From contig DIYG01000159.1 of NCBI GenBank assembly GCA_002428935.1, positions 1-18,858 on the forward strand: a DNA stretch of 18,858 nt, given 5' to 3'. Below, piece by piece: positions 15,920 to 18,858 of the stretch. Numbering within the stretch: position 1 is the first letter of the stretch; the number at the start of each line of letters is the position of its first letter. The notes under the pieces are model-generated. The model was given only the letters and a program-made list of their open reading frames with translations, was not told the DNA's origin and searched no databases. Both the position numbers and the translations under genes were made by a program. The stretch comes from Halieaceae bacterium UBA6060 (lineage in GTDB: Bacteria > Pseudomonadota > Gammaproteobacteria > Pseudomonadales > Halieaceae).

Positions 15920-17290
15920 TCAGTAGCGAATTTGATAGCGGCGTTCTAAACCTTTGGCCCTTACAACCTCACCTTTAACCACCCTTGGTCTAAACCGAAC
16001 ATTGCGCAAAAAGTGGTATGCGCGGGTGACACCGGCTTGGGTTTCTGCGGTAGTTTCGGTCAGTATTTCGATGCCTTTCGCTTCTCCGTGACGCGTCACG
16101 GAGAAGCGCATCGCAATCTCAGAGGTATTGCGGGTTTGGAGTGGCATTACTCCTGGATTAAATACGGGGTTCAGGGGTAGTTCTAGAGGTGAATGGAACA
16201 AACGTTCAACTAACGCGCCGCCGTCGTTCGCCGAACTTGCCATTCTCCACGCCTCTTCATATACCTTCATCGCTTTTGCGTACTTACGATTCCACTGATG
16301 CCAATCGGCAATTGATAACCTTGCTTGTGTCAAAGCTTCCACGTTGTCCGGTTGATGGTGGCGCAAGATTTGCTCTACGTGTTCCAGCGCCCTCAATCCA
16401 TATCGTTCGTTGTGTTTTATGAAGCGATCACGCCTCATCATGTCCTGGTCCAGGCGCCCACCAACGCTATCCCTAGGAGAGGCGCTGATTCGTACTCCGC
16501 CCTCTCGTTCACCGTCATAGACAGAGGTTAGGTACGCTGCACCTACCCGGCCTTCCAAGTAAGGAATCAATAGTGGGCTCAAGACCCCATTAGCTTCCGA
16601 AACTTCCTCTATAGCTCGATCAAACAAAAGGGTGTACTCAACCAGAAGCCGAAATCGCTCTACGCCGATATCACCTAGATAAGTTGTTCTTATCCAATCC
16701 GCGAATTTCTGTATTGCATCAGCCATTTCCGGGTCATCAGCAGAGCGCTTCCAGCTTCGAACTCTATAAAGGTAGCGTTGAATCTCGTCGGAAGTCTTGT
16801 AATCGCCGGCTTCAACGTTTATTGCAATCAACTGTTCTAGCAGTGGTATCTGCGTCGGCGTGTGGAGTCCGTCATTTACTCGTGCAACATGAACAGCTCG
16901 GCGCAACGATTGAATCGCATCCTTGTAGTTGGAGTCTTCTGCGTAGACTGCGCCGAGCGAACCAAGCGGTGCGACAAGCCCCGTGCTCATAACCCCAAAA
17001 CTCGCTTCGTGTTCATCTATCGCAGCCAACAGCGAATTTGCGGGGGCACTGTTTGGGATAAAAAGTGGTATGTGCGGCTTTAGTTTTGTTCGAGGATCAT
17101 CAGATCTAAAAATTGTTGCACCGTATTCAGTATTTAACGGGGCTTCGGGGATTATGGACGAGCAGCACTGGGCGCGACCGGTATCGACCACCGTGGATGC
17201 CTGGGCCGAGGAAAAAGACAGCGGCGCCCATAAGGTCAGCGCCAGCCGCGCTGTCGCGGCTAATCTTGGTCCTAAAATAGCACCCGACAT
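15920..17290 (-). CDS. Exported helical-repeat protein with TonB C-terminal-like domain
   Basis: A 456-residue protein. A signal peptide lies at about 1-31 (LTLWAPLSFSSAQA). TPR-like helical pairs appear at roughly 90-160 (DSNYKDAIQSLRRAVHVA) and 310-365 (KYAKAMKVYEEAWRMA). The last ~80 residues look like a TonB C-terminal domain: AMRFSVTRHGEAKGIEILTE, then RNVRFRPRVVKGEVV and YQIRY at the end. There is no Pro-rich spacer and no clear retained membrane anchor, so it is not a classical TonB; it probably sits in the periplasm. ATG at 17288-17290 overlaps the end of serA by 19 nt, and its stop is 6 nt before the hydroxylase gene. Two 60-base lines counted in it have 43-45% GC against 68% for one in serA. 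Function unknown; the C-terminal call is by motif only. Confidence 0.82.
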   Translation of the reverse strand: MSGAILGPRLAATARLALTLWAPLSFSSAQASTVVDTGRAQCCSSIIPEAPLNTEYGATIFRSDDPRTKLKPHIPLFIPNSAPANSLLAAIDEHEASFGVMSTGLVAPLGSLGAVYAEDSNYKDAIQSLRRAVHVARVNDGLHTPTQIPLLEQLIAINVEAGDYKTSDEIQRYLYRVRSWKRSADDPEMADAIQKFADWIRTTYLGDIGVERFRLLVEYTLLFDRAIEEVSEANGVLSPLLIPYLEGRVGAAYLTSVYDGEREGGVRISASPRDSVGGRLDQDMMRRDRFIKHNERYGLRALEHVEQILRHHQPDNVEALTQARLSIADWHQWNRKYAKAMKVYEEAWRMASSANDGGALVERLFHSPLELPLNPVFNPGVMPLQTRNTSEIAMRFSVTRHGEAKGIEILTETTAETQAGVTRAYHFLRNVRFRPRVVKGEVVRAKGLERRYQIRY

Positions 17291-18501
17291 CGCAGCGTCC
17301 CGTCCAGGGCGCGCAGTTTTTCGAGCGCTTTTTCGGAGTGCTCCGCGTCGATGTCGATCACGACATAGCCCACCTGATCGTTTGTCTGCAGGTACTGAGC
17401 GGCGATGTTAACGCCAAGCTCTGAGAAGACACTGTTGATCGCACTTAACACGCCAGGCACGTTCCTGTGTATGTGTAGCAGTCGATGGCAGCCGTCGTGG
17501 GGCGGCAACGCCACTTCGGGCATGTTAACCGAACTTGTGGTGGTGCCGTTATCGGAATACCGGAACAGCTTCTCCGCGACTTCCTGGCCAATGTTCGCCT
17601 GCGCTTCCACCGTGCTGCCACCAACATGGGGGGTCAGAAAAGCATTGTCCAGGCCCCGTAGCGGCGACACAAACTCGTCGTCATTGGAGCGGGGCTCCAC
17701 CGGGAACACATCAATGGCGGTGCCGCGCACATGCCCATCGCGCAGAGACTCCGCCAGGGCTTCGATGTCGACCACCGTGCCCCGCGATGCATTGATAAGA
17801 ATAGCGCCCCTGGGCATGAGCGCCAGTTCTCGGGCGCCCATCATGTTCTCGGTGGAGGCCACCTGCGGAACGTGGAGACTGACCACATCGGAGCTCGCCA
17901 GCAGTGCGTCCAGGCTCTCGACTTGCTTCGCATTACCGATGGGGAGCTTATTGATGACGTCGTGGAACTGCACCCGCATCCCAAGCCCTTCGGCGATAAC
18001 GCCAAGCTGCATACCGATATTGCCGTAACCGACAATGCCCAGACGCTTGCCGCGAATCTCGTAGGAATTGCTCGCGGATTTCTGCCACTGGCCTCGGTGC
18101 GCGGCGGCATTCTTCTCGGGCAGTCCGCGCAGGAGGAGAATCGCTTCCGCGATGACCAGCTCCGCCACGCTGCGGGTGTTGGAAAAGGGGGCGTTAAAGA
18201 CCACCACGCCGCGTTTCGTCGCCGCCGTGAGGTCTACCTGGTTAGTACCGATACAAAAGCAGCCGATGGCGATGAGGCGAGGCGCCGCGTCGAGAATTTC
18301 CTCGGTGATTTGGGTTCGAGATCGGATGCCCGCGAAGTGCGCGGTGGCCAGGGCGGTTTTCAACTCCTCGGGCGGAAGTGACTTGCTGTGCTGTTCGATA
18401 TTGAAGTATCCCGCCCGGTTCAGGATCTCGATGGCGGAGGGGTGTACACCCTCCAGCAACACGATACGAATCTTGCTTTTTTCCAGGGATTGTTGGGCCA
18501 T
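17272..18501 (-). CDS. serA: D-3-phosphoglycerate dehydrogenase
   Basis: First enzyme of serine synthesis, oxidising 3-phosphoglycerate to 3-phosphohydroxypyruvate with NAD in the cytoplasm. The 409 residues start at MAQQSLEKSKIRIVLLEG; this start (ATG at 18499-18501) puts the catalytic residues R240 (INASRGTVVD), E269 (FPVEP) and H292 (TPHVGGST) exactly where they fall in E. coli SerA. The dinucleotide site GYGNIG is at 158-163. Residues ~335-409 form an ACT domain (GVLSAINSVFSELGVNIAAQ), which suggests serine feedback inhibition. An in-frame upstream ATG at 18693 would add 64 low-complexity residues and run into the divergent gene, so it is rejected. It is the first gene of a likely three-gene minus-strand transcript. 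Confidence 0.98.
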   Translation of the reverse strand: MAQQSLEKSKIRIVLLEGVHPSAIEILNRAGYFNIEQHSKSLPPEELKTALATAHFAGIRSRTQITEEILDAAPRLIAIGCFCIGTNQVDLTAATKRGVVVFNAPFSNTRSVAELVIAEAILLLRGLPEKNAAAHRGQWQKSASNSYEIRGKRLGIVGYGNIGMQLGVIAEGLGMRVQFHDVINKLPIGNAKQVESLDALLASSDVVSLHVPQVASTENMMGARELALMPRGAILINASRGTVVDIEALAESLRDGHVRGTAIDVFPVEPRSNDDEFVSPLRGLDNAFLTPHVGGSTVEAQANIGQEVAEKLFRYSDNGTTTSSVNMPEVALPPHDGCHRLLHIHRNVPGVLSAINSVFSELGVNIAAQYLQTNDQVGYVVIDIDAEHSEKALEKLRALDGTLRCRVLF

Positions 18502-18629
18502 GGGGCGGGTACTCCGGCGAAACTCGGGGGGTGGGCGAGGCTCGCCCGGCCTGCGAAGGGCGCGCATGGTAGCATAGGAATTCGCGCCCGTTTGGCGCTG
18601 TTTTTGCCGCAGTTTTTCGGAGAATTCTT

Positions 18630-18858
18630 GTGTCGTCTTCCCTGTCCTTGGGTGCTGAGTGCCTCGCGGAGCTGGCCGCCTTGGTGGATGCAAAAGGCCT
18701 GCGTACCGATGAGGACTCCCTGGTCCAGTTCGGTCGCGATTGGACTCGTGTCTATGAGCCTCGGCCCTCCGCCATCGTTTTGCCTGCTACCGTGGAGCAG
18801 GTCGTAGCCATCGTGCGCTGGGCGGCTGAACACGGAATTGGGTTGGTGCCCTCCGGTG
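18630..18858 (+). CDS. FAD-linked oxidase, probably D-2-hydroxyglutarate dehydrogenase, 5' part
   Basis: Partial gene (76 codons) running off the right edge. It starts with GTG at 18630, with GGAG at 18619-18622 and 7-nt spacing, and no upstream ATG fits. The translation contains DSLVQFGRDWTRVYEPRPSA, then VLPATVEQVVAIVRWAAEHG and VPSG at the edge. This is the opening of an FAD-binding PCMH domain, as in the GlcD / D-lactate / D-2-hydroxyglutarate dehydrogenase family. Divergent placement beside serA, as in Pseudomonas, favours D-2-hydroxyglutarate dehydrogenase, which reoxidises the D-2-hydroxyglutarate that SerA makes from 2-oxoglutarate. The exact substrate is inferred from context because the rest of the protein is absent. 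Confidence 0.85.
   Translation, partial: MSSSLSLGAECLAELAALVDAKGLRTDEDSLVQFGRDWTRVYEPRPSAIVLPATVEQVVAIVRWAAEHGIGLVPSG

Noticed and set aside
17731..18381. A 216-codon plus-strand frame inside serA
   Set aside because: It is antisense to serA, whose catalytic residues fall at the expected positions.

Overview
The window looks like a stretch of chromosome from a free-living, probably marine, gammaproteobacterium with moderately high GC. I favour something near Pseudomonadales/Cellvibrionales, and the Halieaceae (OM60/NOR5) type is my best guess. That placement rests on gene order (metK next to an ArsR-methyltransferase regulator and tkt-epd-pgk-fba, and serA divergent from a D-2-hydroxyglutarate dehydrogenase, both as in Pseudomonas) and on the large TonB-dependent receptor with TPR/2-oxoglutarate oxygenase neighbours. 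No species assignment is possible by reading alone.

Region 1 (1-3306, all minus strand) holds methionine-cycle genes and a signalling gene. A truncated metK runs off the left edge. Upstream of it lies a SahR-like ArsR repressor fused to a methyltransferase domain, preceded by a perfect 13-bp inverted repeat that overlaps a candidate promoter. An HD-GYP c-di-GMP phosphodiesterase-type gene ends 31 bp upstream of that operator. Region 2 (3611-9527, plus strand) is a central-carbon operon: transketolase, erythrose-4-phosphate dehydrogenase, phosphoglycerate kinase, class II fructose-bisphosphate aldolase, then a small exported protein of unknown function attached 4 nt after the aldolase gene.

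Region 3 (about 9528-17290) is the accessory part. A 963-residue TonB-dependent receptor with the codon use of a highly expressed gene has a strong intrinsic terminator. It is followed by a TPR protein with a C-terminal 2OG-Fe(II) oxygenase domain. Converging on that gene is a minus-strand TPR protein with an aspartyl/asparaginyl beta-hydroxylase domain. Upstream of the hydroxylase gene lies an exported helical-repeat protein ending in a TonB C-terminal-like domain. A long imperfect inverted repeat sits between the two convergent oxygenase genes. The hydroxylase and TonB-C genes are packed behind serA (19-nt overlap, then a 6-nt gap), so they probably share its transcript. Region 4 (17272-18858) holds serA and, divergently, the start of an FAD-linked oxidase that is probably D-2-hydroxyglutarate dehydrogenase. 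That enzyme would recycle the D-2-hydroxyglutarate made by SerA.

The most interesting part is the receptor / TPR-oxygenase / TPR-hydroxylase / TonB-C-domain neighbourhood. Two unrelated TPR-fused 2-oxoglutarate oxygenases and a soluble TonB-like periplasmic protein surround an outer-membrane receptor. This could be a peptide or protein hydroxylation system linked to TonB-dependent uptake, but the sequence alone does not prove it. No tRNA, rRNA, CRISPR array, insertion sequence or prophage gene was seen.
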